Source: Actinomycetales bacterium UBA1383 (GTDB taxonomy: Bacteria > Actinomycetota > Actinomycetes > Actinomycetales > Actinomycetaceae). Taken from it: a stretch of DNA of 64,000 nucleotides. How positions within the stretch are numbered: position 1 is the stretch's first letter; every line of letters starts with the position of its first letter. Both the position numbers and the translations under genes were made by a program. Positions 27,109 to 34,765 of this stretch are shown here, piece after piece. The notes beneath the pieces were generated by a model. That model saw only the letters and a program-made list of their open reading frames with translations. It ran no database searches and was not told where the DNA came from. Location of the stretch: NCBI GenBank assembly GCA_002305415.1, contig DBQX01000082.1, positions 23,533-87,532 on the forward strand, written 5' to 3'.

Positions 27109-27127
27109 CATCTCAACTTGTGAGATG
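27109..27127. promoter_or_regulatory. Palindromic operator between leuC and the IclR regulator
   Basis: CATCTCA-N5-TGAGATG is a perfect 7-bp inverted repeat. On the minus strand TTGACA (27131-27126) looks like a leuC -35 box, and the palindrome fills the 17 bases after it, where a bound repressor would block polymerase. The IclR start codon is 13 bases from its other edge, so autoregulation is likely. The -10 for leuC is not convincing. Confidence 0.65.
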
Positions 27128-27140
27128 TCAATATCGAGCC

Positions 27141-27917
27141 ATGGACAACAGTAGTGGAGTCGGCGTCCTGGACAAAGCGGCGACCGTTCTGAGCGCCCTC
27201 GAGGCGGGGCCCGCGACCCTCGCGCAGCTCGTACACGCCACCCACCTCGCCCGACCGACCGCGCACCGCCTCGCCGTCGCCCTGGAGCACCACCGCTTCG
27301 TGGCCCGCGACATGCAGGGCAGGTTCATCCTGGGACCGCGACTGGCGGAACTCGCCGCCGCAGCCGGGGAGGACAAGCTGCTCGCGGCGGCCACGCCCGT
27401 GCTGAACATCCTCCGGGACCACACGGGCGAGTCCGCCCAGCTCTACCGCCGGCAGGGCGACCACCGTATCTGCGTGGCGGCCGCCGAGCGGCACATCGGG
27501 CTGCGCGACTCGATCCCCGTGGGCGCGACGCTGTCGATGCTCGCCGGCTCCGCGGCGCAGGTCCTGCTCGCGTGGGAGGAGCCCGACCGCCTCCACCGGG
27601 GCCTCCACGGGGCCTCGTTCACCGCCACCGTGCTGTCCGCGGTGCGCCGCCGGGGCTGGGCACAGTCGGTCGCGGAGCGCGAGCCCGGTGTGGCGTCGGT
27701 CTCCGCGCCGGTCCGCGGACCCTCCGGCAGGGTGATCGCGGCGGTCTCCGTCTCCGGGCCGATCGAACGCATGGGCCGGCAGCCCGGCCGGCTCCACGCG
27801 GCGGCGGTCGTGGCCGCCGCCAACCGTCTCACCGAGGTGTTGCGGCGATCCGAGGAGGCGCAGGCCGCCAAGGCCGCGCAACAGGAGGCGGCGCGGGAGG
27901 GCGCGCCTGCCAGCTGA
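27141..27917 (+). CDS. IclR-family regulator, LtbR/NdgR type
   Basis: Transcription regulator of leucine (and in some species tryptophan) genes; relatives LtbR of Corynebacterium and NdgR of Streptomyces sit divergent to leuCD. The 258-residue protein has an N-terminal winged helix ([42 protein letters not shown]) and the IclR effector domain (about 80-235). ATG 27141 is the first start after the operator. The C-terminal 25 residues are Ala/Glu-rich and may be disordered. The stop lies inside a 13-bp tandem repeat. Confidence 0.92.
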   Translation: MDNSSGVGVLDKAATVLSALEAGPATLAQLVHATHLARPTAHRLAVALEHHRFVARDMQGRFILGPRLAELAAAAGEDKLLAAATPVLNILRDHTGESAQLYRRQGDHRICVAAAERHIGLRDSIPVGATLSMLAGSAAQVLLAWEEPDRLHRGLHGASFTATVLSAVRRRGWAQSVAEREPGVASVSAPVRGPSGRVIAAVSVSGPIERMGRQPGRLHAAAVVAAANRLTEVLRRSEEAQAAKAAQQEAAREGAPAS

Positions 27918-27934
27918 CCTCCTGCCAGCTGACC
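27907..27934. repeat. Tandem duplication across the IclR stop codon
   Basis: CTGCCAGCTGACC occurs at 27907-27919 and 27922-27934 (period 15). The first copy contains the TGA stop (27915-27917), and the second supplies a further in-frame TGA five codons later. Confidence 0.85.
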
Positions 27935-27946
27935 CCCTGGGACGCG

Positions 27947-27975
27947 AAAAGGCCCCCTGCTCCTCGCAGGGGGCC
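27947..27975 (-). terminator. Intrinsic terminator of the tRNA-Gln/tRNA-Glu transcript
   Basis: On the minus strand GGCCCCCTGC (27975-27966), five-base loop, GCAGGGGGCC (27960-27951), then TTTT. The 10-bp perfect stem lies six bases past the tRNA-Glu 3' end. On the plus strand there is no T-run, though it may still help stop transcripts from the IclR gene. Confidence 0.85.
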
Positions 27976-27980
27976 TCCCG

Positions 27981-28053
27981 TAGCCCCGACCGGATTCGAA
28001 CCGGCGCCGCCGCCTTGAGAGGGCGGTGTCCTAGGCCACTAGACGACGGGGCC
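27981..28053 (-). tRNA. tRNA-Glu (anticodon CTC)
   Basis: 73-base cloverleaf. The anticodon loop TCTCA gives CTC, reading GAG. The T-loop GGTTCGAATCC and D-arm TCTAGTGGCCTAGGAC are canonical. CCA is not encoded. Co-transcribed with tRNA-Gln upstream. Confidence 0.95.
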
Positions 28054-28112
28054 GCGTGTGGATCTCAACCGTACCGGATCGGCCACAGCCGACCCAAATC
28101 GCCTCCACACCG

Positions 28113-28184
28113 CTGGGGTACCAGGACTCGAACCTAGACTGACGGAACCAGAATCCGGAGTGCTGCCAATTACACCATACCCCA
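28113..28184 (-). tRNA. tRNA-Gln (anticodon CTG)
   Basis: 72 bases from TGGGGTA to TACCCCA plus discriminator G. The anticodon loop TTCTGGT gives CTG, reading CAG. The T-loop is GGTTCGAGTCC. The outermost anticodon-stem pair reads C-T instead of a Watson-Crick pair. CCA is not encoded. A TAGACT box on the minus strand (28225-28220) could be its -10. glnS is in the window, so this tRNA is charged directly. Confidence 0.93.
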
Positions 28185-28309
28185 AGGATCCCCGGCCGCT
28201 GCCGGGGCGCCGAGGAGATAGTCTAGCGCGCGACGGAGGCCGCCCCAAATCCGGCGCCGGCCAGGGAACGGCGCCCCGGCCTCCCGGGGCGCGGAGAGAG
28301 GGAGGCCCG

Positions 28310-28864
28310 ATGACGGGACGTGGTGGACGTGCCCTCGCGGTGCTCGCCCTCACGCTCGGCGGGTGCACGGCCTCGACGGACGACGCCGCCACCCCCACGG
28401 GTCCGCCCGCCGTCGCCCCGTCGGCGTCGGTGGCGGCGCGGCTGACCGCTGAACTTGACCCGGCCGCGGCCCGGGACTACCTCCTCGACGTCTCCCGGTC
28501 CACTGACCGTCTCCAGGTCTTCCGGAGCGAGAGCTGCGTCCTCCAGGTGCTTCTCGTCGACAGCTCGCTCGCCGCGGAGGACGAGGCGACGTCGGTGGCG
28601 CTGGCCGCCCTCGGGGAGGTGCTCGGCGAACTGACCGAGAGACCGGGCGTGACGCTGCGCGTCGCCGGAGAGGAGCTCGACGCGCCAGCCCGCCGCGCGA
28701 CGGTGGCGACGGCGGAGGGGCCCGTGGCGGTCCAGGTCGCCGTGCGTCCGCTGACCGGGGTCCGTGGCACCGTGACGATCCTCCACGGCTGCGGGGACCA
28801 CGAGGTGACGGATGTGGAGTTCGACACCCTCATGCGCCAGGTGAGCCTCACGCCGGCACCCTGA
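28310..28864 (+). CDS. Small predicted lipoprotein, function unknown
   Basis: I do not recognise the family. The 184-residue product has a signal peptide MTGRGGRALAVLALTLGGC with lipobox LGGC and acceptor Cys19, then a Ser/Pro/Ala linker (about 20-42) and a compact domain of about 140 residues with two further cysteines (SCVLQVLLVDSS and HGCGDHEVTD). ATG is preceded by GGGAGG at good spacing. It lies alone between the tRNA pair and gltX, ending two bases before the gltX stop on the other strand. Presumably anchored on the outer face of the membrane. Confidence 0.75.
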   Translation: MTGRGGRALAVLALTLGGCTASTDDAATPTGPPAVAPSASVAARLTAELDPAAARDYLLDVSRSTDRLQVFRSESCVLQVLLVDSSLAAEDEATSVALAALGEVLGELTERPGVTLRVAGEELDAPARRATVATAEGPVAVQVAVRPLTGVRGTVTILHGCGDHEVTDVEFDTLMRQVSLTPAP

Positions 28865-28865
28865 C

Positions 28866-30356
28866 TCAGAGGCTCGCCCGCAGGGCCCGCAGCCGGGCCA
28901 GTGTCTCCTCCGGGCCGAGGATCTCCATGGACTCGAAGAGGGGCGGCGAGACGGTCCGCCCGGTGAGGGCGATCCGGAGGGGGGCGAACGCGAGGCGGGC
29001 CTTGACACCCAGTTCCTCGACCAGGCGGGTCCGCAGCCGTGCCTCCACGCCGTCGAGGCCGTCACGCTCGATGACGGCGATCGCCTCGTCCAGGATGACG
29101 GCCGCCTCGGGCCGCAGTTGCGCCCGCGCCTGGGCCTCGATGGCGACCGGCCCGCGGGCGAAGAGGAAGGCGAGCTTGTCGGGTGCCTCCCCCAGTAGCT
29201 GGAGCCGCTCCTGGACGAGGGGCGCGGCCGCGGCGATGGTCCGGCGCTCCGCCTCCGCGAGCTCCGCCCAATCGGCGGCGCCCACCATCCCCGCCTCGTG
29301 CAGGTGCGGCACCAGGCGCCGGGCGAGGTCGGCGACCTCCAGCCGGCGGATGTGGGCCGCGTTGATGGCCGTGGCCTTCTGGAGGTCGAAGCGCGCGGGG
29401 TTCGGGTTCACGTCACTGATCTCGAACGCCGCGACCATCTCCTCGCGGGTGAAGACGTCGTCGTCGGGCGAGATCGACCAGCCCAGCAGCGCGAGGTAGT
29501 TGAGCAGGCCCTCCGGGATGAAGCCGTGGCGGCGGTGGGAGAGGATGTTGGACTCCGGGTCACGCTTCGAGAGCTTCCGGTTGCCCTCCCCCATCACGTA
29601 CGGCAGGTGGCCGAACCGGGGCATCACCGAGGCCAGTGAGAGGTCCATGAGGGCCCGGTACAGCACGATCTGCCGGGGCGTCGAGGACAGGAGGTCCTCG
29701 CCGCGCAGCACGTGCGTGATCTCCATCGCGGCGTCGTCGACCGGGTTGACGAGCGGGTAGAGCGGGAATCCGTTCGCCCGGACGATCACGAAGTCGGGGA
29801 TGGTCCCGGCAGCGAAGGTGATCTCGCCGCGGACGAGGTCCGTGAAGGTCACGTCCTCGTCCGGCATGCGCACCCGCAGCACCGGCTCCCGCCCCGCGGC
29901 CCGGAAGTCCGCCCTCTGGCGCTCGGTCAGGGTGCGGTCGGCGTTGTCGTACCCCGACTTCGGGTCACGGCCCGCGGCCAGGTGCCGCGCCTCGACCTCC
30001 TCGGGGGTGGAGAACGACTCGTAGGCGTACCCCGACTCGAGCAGCCGCGCGGCCACGTCGCGGTAGAGGTCCATCCGCTCCGACTGGCGGTAGGGCGCGA
30101 ACGGGCCGCCCACCTCTACGCCCTCGTCCCAGTCGAGGCCAAGCCAGCGCATCGTGTCGACGAGCTGGCGGTAGGACTCCTCCGAGTCACGCGCCGGATC
30201 GGTGTCCTCGATCCGGAACACGAACGTCCCACCGGTGTGGCGCGCCCACGCCCAGTTGAACAGGGCGGTGCGGATGAGCCCCACGTGGGGGCTGCCCGTG
30301 GGTGAGGGGCAGAAACGCACGCGGGGGGTGGCGGGGGCTACAGTCGAGGCGGTCAC
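28866..30356 (-). CDS. gltX: Glutamyl-tRNA synthetase
   Basis: Class I aminoacyl-tRNA synthetase, 496 residues. [18 protein letters not shown] is the HIGH region and KLSKRD the KMSKS loop; the C-terminal anticodon-binding part follows residue 330. A separate glnS is present, so this enzyme is probably discriminating. GTG start at 30356 with a TAGCAT box eight bases upstream, nearly leaderless. Divergent from the aminotransferase gene. Confidence 0.96.
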   Translation of the reverse strand: MTASTVAPATPRVRFCPSPTGSPHVGLIRTALFNWAWARHTGGTFVFRIEDTDPARDSEESYRQLVDTMRWLGLDWDEGVEVGGPFAPYRQSERMDLYRDVAARLLESGYAYESFSTPEEVEARHLAAGRDPKSGYDNADRTLTERQRADFRAAGREPVLRVRMPDEDVTFTDLVRGEITFAAGTIPDFVIVRANGFPLYPLVNPVDDAAMEITHVLRGEDLLSSTPRQIVLYRALMDLSLASVMPRFGHLPYVMGEGNRKLSKRDPESNILSHRRHGFIPEGLLNYLALLGWSISPDDDVFTREEMVAAFEISDVNPNPARFDLQKATAINAAHIRRLEVADLARRLVPHLHEAGMVGAADWAELAEAERRTIAAAAPLVQERLQLLGEAPDKLAFLFARGPVAIEAQARAQLRPEAAVILDEAIAVIERDGLDGVEARLRTRLVEELGVKARLAFAPLRIALTGRTVSPPLFESMEILGPEETLARLRALRASL

Positions 30357-30400
30357 GGTTGTCCATGCTATTGGCTCGCCACACCCCGGAAGGAGCTGGG

Positions 30401-31552
30401 ATGACGATCGACTTCGAGTCCTTCACCCCGGAGCTGCTGCGGCGGCACCCGACGGAGAAGTGGTCCCGGCCCGGCATCGGCGCCTGGGTCGCCGAGATGG
30501 ACTTCGGCGTCCCACCCGCGGTCGCGGAGGTCCTGCGCGCCGTCGTCGACGCCGGGGCGCTCGCCTACCCCACGGACCGCCAGCTGGCGGAGGCTCGCGC
30601 CGCCACGACCCGCTGGCTGGCGCGCACGAGCGGCTGGGAGACGGACCCCGGGCAGGTGCAGCTGGTGGCGGACGTGCTGACCGCGCTCGCCGCCACGCTG
30701 GAGCACCTCGTCGAACCCGGCGCGCCAGTGATCCTGCCGGTTCCCAACTACATGCCGTTCCTCACGCTCCCGGAGGTGTTCGGCCATCCCGTGCTGCGCG
30801 TGCCGGGCACGAGCACGCCCCGCGGGCGCCACGCGATGGACCTCGAGGGAATCGATGCCGCGTTCCGGGCCGGCGGGCGCCTCCTCATCCTCTGCAATCC
30901 GCACAACCCCGTGGGACGCGTCTACGACCGGGAGGAGTTGCTCGCGCTCGCCGCCGTGGTGGACGCGCACGGCGGGAGGGTGTTCAGCGACGAGATCCAC
31001 GCGCCGCTCGTGCTCGAGCCCACCTGCCGCCACGTCCCCTACGCCAGTCTCGACCGCCGGACCGCGGCCCACTCGGTGACCGCCCTGGCCGCGTCGAAGG
31101 GCTGGAACATCCCGGGGCTGAAGTGCGCGCAGCTGATCCTCACGAACGACGACGACGCCCGCCGCCTCGCCCCGTTCTCACCGTTCCTGGCGCACCAGGC
31201 GTCCACCCCGGGACTCCTCGCCACGGCCGCCGCGTACGACCGCTGCGACGCGTGGTTGGCCGAGGTGGTGGCCCACCTGCGCGCCAACGCGGCACGGCTC
31301 GGCGAACTCGTGGCCGAGAACCTGCCCGGCGTCGGCTACCACGAACCCGAGGGCACGTACCTCGCCTGGCTGGACACCCGGGCGCTGCCCGTCGACAACC
31401 CCAGCCGCTTCTTCGCCGAGCGCGCGGGCGTGGTCACGACCGACGGCGCCTCGTGCGGCGCCCCCGGGTTCGTCCGCTTCAACCTGGCGATGGCCCGCGG
31501 CACACTCGAGCGGGCGCTCCGGCAGATGGGGGATGCCCTGGCGGCGGGGTGA
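30401..31552 (+). CDS. PLP aminotransferase, MalY/PatB C-S lyase type
   Basis: Fold-type I PLP enzyme, 383 residues. The family acts as cystathionine beta-lyase or cysteine desulfhydrase. Seen: start [21 protein letters not shown] and [13 protein letters not shown], the [10 protein letters not shown] loop, FSDEIHAPL with the PLP-ring Asp, and the Schiff-base Lys in [15 protein letters not shown] preceded by AGGAG at good spacing. It sits between gltX and the FAH gene, which are neighbours on the minus strand in mycobacteria, so it looks inserted there. Exact substrate unknown. Confidence 0.85.
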   Translation: MTIDFESFTPELLRRHPTEKWSRPGIGAWVAEMDFGVPPAVAEVLRAVVDAGALAYPTDRQLAEARAATTRWLARTSGWETDPGQVQLVADVLTALAATLEHLVEPGAPVILPVPNYMPFLTLPEVFGHPVLRVPGTSTPRGRHAMDLEGIDAAFRAGGRLLILCNPHNPVGRVYDREELLALAAVVDAHGGRVFSDEIHAPLVLEPTCRHVPYASLDRRTAAHSVTALAASKGWNIPGLKCAQLILTNDDDARRLAPFSPFLAHQASTPGLLATAAAYDRCDAWLAEVVAHLRANAARLGELVAENLPGVGYHEPEGTYLAWLDTRALPVDNPSRFFAERAGVVTTDGASCGAPGFVRFNLAMARGTLERALRQMGDALAAG

Positions 31553-31557
31553 CGTCC

Positions 31558-32322
31558 TCAGCGGCGCACCACCGGGTTCCCGAACCGGCCGATTCCCTCC
31601 ACCTCCACCTCGACACGCTGCCCGGGCAGGATCTCGCCCACCCCGGCGGGAGTCCCGGTGAGGATGAGGTCGCCCGGGAGGAGGGTGAAGATGCCCGACA
31701 CGTACTCGATCAGGGCGGGCACGTCGTGGACCAGTTCGCTGGTGCGGCCGTCCTGCCGCAACTCGCCGTCCACCCAGGCCCGCACCGCGAGGTCACGGAC
31801 GTCGAGGTCCGTCTCGATCCACGGGCCGATCGGGCAGGAGGTGTCGAAGCCCTTCGCCCGCGTCCACTGCGAGTCGCTGCGCTGCCGGTCCCGCGCCGTG
31901 ACATCGTTCGCGACCGTGAACCCGAAGACCACGTCTGCGGCGCGCGCGGCGGGCACGTACTTGCACATGCGGGAGATCACGACGGCGAGTTCGGCCTCGT
32001 GGTGGACCTCTGTGGTCCACGGCGGCAGCACGATGGGGTCGTCGGGCCCGATCACCGCCGTGTTGGGCTTGAGGAACACCAGCGGCTCGGCCGGGAGCTC
32101 GTTGCCCATCTCGGCCACGTGGGCGGCGTGGTTGCGCCCGATCCCCACCACCTTGGACCGCGGGATCACCGGGGAGAGCAACCGGACGTCCGCGAGGGGC
32201 ACTCGCTTCCCGGTGGTGTCATAGGAGTCGAACAGGGGGTCCGACCGGAGGACCACAAGCTCCTCGCCGTCGACGATGCCGTAGGCCGGACTCCCACCGT
32301 GCACGAAACGCGCCACCTGCAT
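31558..32322 (-). CDS. Fumarylacetoacetate hydrolase-family protein
   Basis: 254 residues. The C-terminal two thirds form the FAH fold, with metal ligands in VHHEAELAVVI and the downstream Asp in FTVANDVTARD, and GFDTSCPIGPW and LTGTPAGVG motifs. Relatives hydrolyse or decarboxylate acylpyruvates or oxaloacetate; substrate here unknown. This gene stands upstream of gltX in many actinobacteria. ATG 32322 is chosen because TAGCCT lies seven bases upstream (leaderless) and it gives the family start MQVARFVHGGSPAYG. Confidence 0.88.
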   Translation of the reverse strand: MQVARFVHGGSPAYGIVDGEELVVLRSDPLFDSYDTTGKRVPLADVRLLSPVIPRSKVVGIGRNHAAHVAEMGNELPAEPLVFLKPNTAVIGPDDPIVLPPWTTEVHHEAELAVVISRMCKYVPAARAADVVFGFTVANDVTARDRQRSDSQWTRAKGFDTSCPIGPWIETDLDVRDLAVRAWVDGELRQDGRTSELVHDVPALIEYVSGIFTLLPGDLILTGTPAGVGEILPGQRVEVEVEGIGRFGNPVVRR

Positions 32323-32329
32323 GGCCACA

Positions 32330-32347
32330 AGGCTACGTGAGTACGCT
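32330..32347. promoter_or_regulatory. Back-to-back leaderless promoters (FAH gene / 32354 gene)
   Basis: TAGCCT on the minus strand (32335-32330) is seven bases from the FAH ATG. TACGCT on the plus strand (32342-32347) is six bases from the GTG at 32354. The whole intergenic gap is 31 bp, so both promoters share one short site. Confidence 0.55.
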
Positions 32348-32353
32348 GGCGGC

Positions 32354-33250
32354 GTGGAGCTGCTGACCCACTGGCGCCCCGCCGAGGCCGCCCACACGGA
32401 GCGCGCCGGCCGCCTGTCCGCCGGGAGGCGCGAACGAGCCGCTCGGGGTGGACGCGACCCGGTGGAGGACTTCCTCTGGGACTACTACGCCCTCAGGCCA
32501 CGCGACCTGGTGCGCTGGCACCCGGGCGTCGGTGTCGCCCTCGCCGACGACGGCGCGCTCGGCTGGCGGGCACAGGCCCGCTGGGTGGCCCGGGTCGACG
32601 GCGGTGTCACGCTCGACGTGTCGGCGTTCATGGCGGACCGCGGCGACGGCGTCGCCTGGATCCACGGCCTCCTCACCGCGGTCGCGGATCGGCCGCCGTT
32701 CCTCGCCTGCTTCGGCTGGCACGAGTGGGCCATGGTCCACCGGCAGGAGGTACACCGCCACCCCCTCCCCCTGCGCCTGGGGCAGGCGGGGACCGATGCG
32801 GTGGTGGAGAGCGCGCAGATCCGGTGCTCCCACTACGACGCGTTCCGGTTCTTCACCCCGGCGGCGGCCCCGCTCAACCAGCTCCAGCCGACCCGTGCGA
32901 CGCAGCCGGCACTGGAGCAGCCCGGTTGCCTCCACGCGAACATGGACCTCCTCAAGTACGCCCACAAGCTGGGCCCGGCCTGTCCCGGCAGCCTGGTGCT
33001 GGACGCGTTCGAGCTGGCACTTCAGATCCGGCGCCTGGACATGGCCGCCTCGCCGTACGACTGCCGTGGGCACGGACTGGAGCCGGTCCCGGTCGAGACC
33101 GCGGCCGGGCGCGCCGCCTACGCCGCGGCGCAGCGCGGGTTCGCGCTCCGCGCCGCCGCGCTCCGCCGGCGCCTCCTCGCGGTGACGACAGCGCTCGGCG
33201 CGGGCCTCAGGCCCGGTGCTCCGTCGTCGCCAGGGTCGGGTTGTCCCTGA
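32354..33250 (+). CDS. Protein of the actinobacterial '3-methyladenine DNA glycosylase' family (function unproven)
   Basis: 298 residues. The order of blocks matches an actinobacterial family often annotated as 3-methyladenine DNA glycosylase: DPVEDFLWDYYALRPRDLVRWHPG near residue 35, FGWHEWAMVH near 125, SHYDAFRFFTP, and a C-terminal CLHANMDLLKYAHKLGP. I see no helix-hairpin-helix or AlkA/Mpg motif, so the enzyme name is doubtful. GTG start with a TACGCT box six bases upstream (leaderless). The last 44 bp overlap the end of the AGCS gene on the other strand. Confidence 0.65.
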   Translation: MELLTHWRPAEAAHTERAGRLSAGRRERAARGGRDPVEDFLWDYYALRPRDLVRWHPGVGVALADDGALGWRAQARWVARVDGGVTLDVSAFMADRGDGVAWIHGLLTAVADRPPFLACFGWHEWAMVHRQEVHRHPLPLRLGQAGTDAVVESAQIRCSHYDAFRFFTPAAAPLNQLQPTRATQPALEQPGCLHANMDLLKYAHKLGPACPGSLVLDAFELALQIRRLDMAASPYDCRGHGLEPVPVETAAGRAAYAAAQRGFALRAAALRRRLLAVTTALGAGLRPGAPSSPGSGCP

Positions 33251-34655
33251 CCCAGATGTCCGTCTCGAGGGTCCCGGGCAGGAACGGGTTCCCGGTGGCG
33301 ATGAAGGCGGTCCGTCCCTTCCCCGCCTCGTAGTCCCGCAGGAGCCCGAACGCCCACTTCCCCAGCAGGATGATCGCGACAAGGTTGATGAGCGTCATCA
33401 CACCCATCGAGACGTCCGCGAGGCTCCACACCACGTCCAGCTTCAGGAACGCCCCGACCACCACGGCGCCGATGACGACGAGCCGGAGGGTGAGGTCGTG
33501 CTCGTGCTTCTCCCCGGTGAGGTAATCGAGGTTCACCTCCGCGTAGGCGTAGTTGCCGATGATCGTGGAGTACGCGAAGACGAAGATGAGCAGGGTCATC
33601 GGCACGGTCATCCAGTCGCCCAGGTGGTGCGTGACGGCGGACTGGGTGAGTGTGGCACCCTCGACGTCCATGCCGGGGGCGTACACCGTCGAGTCCGAGA
33701 GCAAGATGATGAAGGCGGTCGCCGAGCACACGAGGATCGTGTCGACGAAGACGCCCGCGGACTGGATGAGGCCCTGGCGTGCCGGGTGGACGGTCGTGGC
33801 GGTGGACGCGGCGTTCGGCGCGGAGCCCATGCCGGCCTCGTTGGAGTAGAGCCCGCGCTTGACGCCGTTGAGGAGCGCCGCGGTGATGCCACCGGCGGTG
33901 CCGGCGAAGGCCTCGTTGAGTCCGAAGGCCGACTGGACGATCTCGTAGAAGACGAGACCGAGCCGGTCGAGGTTGAGGACGAGGATCACGAGCGCGACGA
34001 GGATGTAGACCACCGCCATCAGCGGCGCCACCCACTCGGCGACCCGGGCGACGGACTTGATGCCGCCCAGGATGACCGCGCCAGTGAGGATCGCCAGCCC
34101 GATCGCGGTGACCGCCACCGGTACGCCGTGGGCGGTCTCGAGGGTGGTGGCGATGGTGTTGGCCTGCACCATCTCGAAGGCGATGCCGAACGTGAAGAGC
34201 AGGGCGACGGCGAACGCCGCGCCCCACTTCCACGACCGCAACCCCCGCCAGATGTAGAACGCGGGGCCACCCCGGTAGGTGCCGTCGTGCCAGCGCACCT
34301 TGAAGACCTGCGCGAGGGTCGCCTCGATGAACGCCGTCGCCATGCCGATCAGCGCGATCATCCACATCCAGAAGACCGCCCCGGGGCCGCCGAGCGTGAT
34401 CGCGATGGCGACTCCGGCGATGTTGCCGGTGCCGACACGGGACGCGAGGCTGATCGCGAACGCCTGGAAGGGCGAGATGCCCTCGGTGGTCTCGCGCGAG
34501 GTCGCGATGGTGGCGACCATCCGCCCGAAGAGCCGGACCTGCATGGCGCGCGACCTGATGGTGAAGTAGAGGCCGGCGCCGGCCAGCAGGTAGATCAGCA
34601 GCCACGAGTACATCTGGGTGTTGATCCAGTCCAGTACGGCAAGGAACCCGTCCAT
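33207..34655 (-). CDS. Sodium:alanine (AGCS) symporter
   Basis: Amino acid carrier of the alanine/glycine:cation symporter family, 482 residues with about ten to eleven hydrophobic helices. Family blocks visible: GAGLYFTIRSRAMQVRLF near residue 30, GTGNIAGVAIAITLGGPGAVFWMW, GGPAFYI, GLYSNEAGMGSAPN. The ATG follows GGAAGGA. Imports small amino acids with Na+ or H+; alanine preference is by family. Its 3' end overlaps the preceding plus-strand gene. Confidence 0.92.
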   Translation of the reverse strand: MDGFLAVLDWINTQMYSWLLIYLLAGAGLYFTIRSRAMQVRLFGRMVATIATSRETTEGISPFQAFAISLASRVGTGNIAGVAIAITLGGPGAVFWMWMIALIGMATAFIEATLAQVFKVRWHDGTYRGGPAFYIWRGLRSWKWGAAFAVALLFTFGIAFEMVQANTIATTLETAHGVPVAVTAIGLAILTGAVILGGIKSVARVAEWVAPLMAVVYILVALVILVLNLDRLGLVFYEIVQSAFGLNEAFAGTAGGITAALLNGVKRGLYSNEAGMGSAPNAASTATTVHPARQGLIQSAGVFVDTILVCSATAFIILLSDSTVYAPGMDVEGATLTQSAVTHHLGDWMTVPMTLLIFVFAYSTIIGNYAYAEVNLDYLTGEKHEHDLTLRLVVIGAVVVGAFLKLDVVWSLADVSMGVMTLINLVAIILLGKWAFGLLRDYEAGKGRTAFIATGNPFLPGTLETDIWVRDNPTLATTEHRA

Positions 34656-34765
34656 GGCTCGTCCTTCCAGTTGCGGCGATGCACTCGCAGCATGCCAGAA
34701 GGGAGGGGGAGCCGGCGGCACAACACCCCGCCGGACCCGCGCTCGGGCGGTGGGACAATGTGGTG

